Below, in pieces: positions 63,955 to 64,000 of a stretch of DNA of 64,000 bases (its first letter is position 1; the number at the start of each line of letters is the position of its first letter). Both the position numbers and the translations under genes were made by a program. The stretch is taken from positions 78,481-142,480 of the forward strand of contig JAHLLM010000009.1 of the NCBI GenBank assembly GCA_020444175.1. Reading direction: 5' to 3'. The stretch is from Desulfobulbaceae bacterium. Lineage in GTDB: Bacteria > Desulfobacterota > Desulfobulbia > Desulfobulbales > SURF-16. The notes under the pieces were generated by a model that saw only the letters and a list, made by a program, of their open reading frames with translations, had not been told where the DNA came from and did no database searches.

Positions 63955-64000
63955 ATAGTTGTTCCAAAAGGAAAAAGTAAATGATTACTGTTTAAAATTA

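Larger units (their letters stand above)
63705..64000. other. Intergenic end of the window with repeats
   Basis: About 300 bases to the window edge. It has a perfect short hairpin GTCGCCATG-GG-CATGGCGAC at 63793-63812 and repeat family 1 copy C. The short plus-strand open frame across this region contains the repeats and is not supported as a gene. Confidence 0.6.

Noticed and set aside
1..64000. tRNA, rRNA, CRISPR arrays, IS elements or prophage
   Set aside because: None could be recognised by eye; small tRNAs could still be missed without a covariance search.

Overview
The window looks like chromosome from a sulfate-reducing or sulfur-disproportionating member of the Desulfobacterota, most likely Desulfobulbales-like. 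The main evidence is a complete dsrMKJOP operon (25.5-30.6 kb) preceded by an RsbRD-N-type gene, a desulforedoxin-like protein and a rubredoxin, a decaheme cytochrome c, and a very dense set of sensor kinases. This placement is inferred from gene content only. I saw no rRNA, tRNA, CRISPR array, insertion sequence or prophage.

Layout. 0-3.2 kb: a partial gene, an FmdB-type zinc ribbon protein, a methyltransferase and mnmG. 3.2-6.7 kb: an operon of a small exported protein, a histidine kinase and an NtrC-type regulator behind a recognisable sigma-54 promoter. 6.7-20.4 kb, minus strand: two paralogous chemoreceptors with tandem zinc-binding CZB domains, then two large hybrid kinases flanking an orphan periplasmic binding protein. 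20.6-24.6 kb: a hydantoinase/oxoprolinase-family protein, an HDOD protein, an MBL-fold hydrolase and a small unknown. 24.7-30.7 kb: the dsr locus, closed by a strong terminator. 30.8-31.7 kb: a redox cassette (Cys-rich winged-helix regulator, desulforedoxin-like protein, 53-residue rubredoxin) with its own promoter/operator and terminator. 31.9-34.3 kb: one gene encoding cysteine synthase fused to cysteinyl-tRNA synthetase. 34.3-36.0 kb: umuDC. 36.4-40.5 kb: a DUF4139 protein, a cyclic-nucleotide-binding/receiver protein, a YgbA-like protein and an exported serine protease with TPRs.

40.5-46.8 kb: a c-di-GMP-I (GEMM) riboswitch with terminator ahead of a receiver-PAS-PAS protein, then an OmpR-type two-component pair, a spondin-domain exported protein and exported MsrAB. 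11-bp-phased GTGA repeats precede both the two-component operon and the spondin gene, which suggests one regulon. 46.8-54.4 kb: a cNMP-binding protein, a HEAT-repeat adenylate cyclase, tRNA-dihydrouridine synthase, two lipoproteins (one FlgO-like), an unknown and an HD-GYP phosphodiesterase. 54.6-64 kb: a broken DUF4920-like gene, a decaheme cytochrome, a glutaredoxin-FTR fusion, a methyltransferase, a Nudix hydrolase (RppH), a PilZ protein, a B12-binding radical SAM protein and a small exported protein.

Signalling links. c-di-GMP appears as riboswitch, HD-GYP and PilZ. cAMP-type signalling appears as one cyclase and two cNMP-binding proteins. Two dispersed intergenic repeat families (three and four copies) run through the window and adjoin in one gap near 36.2 kb. 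The most unusual items are the CysK-CysS fusion, the riboswitch-controlled receiver-PAS protein, the phased-repeat regulon, the Grx-FTR fusion and the two repeat families.
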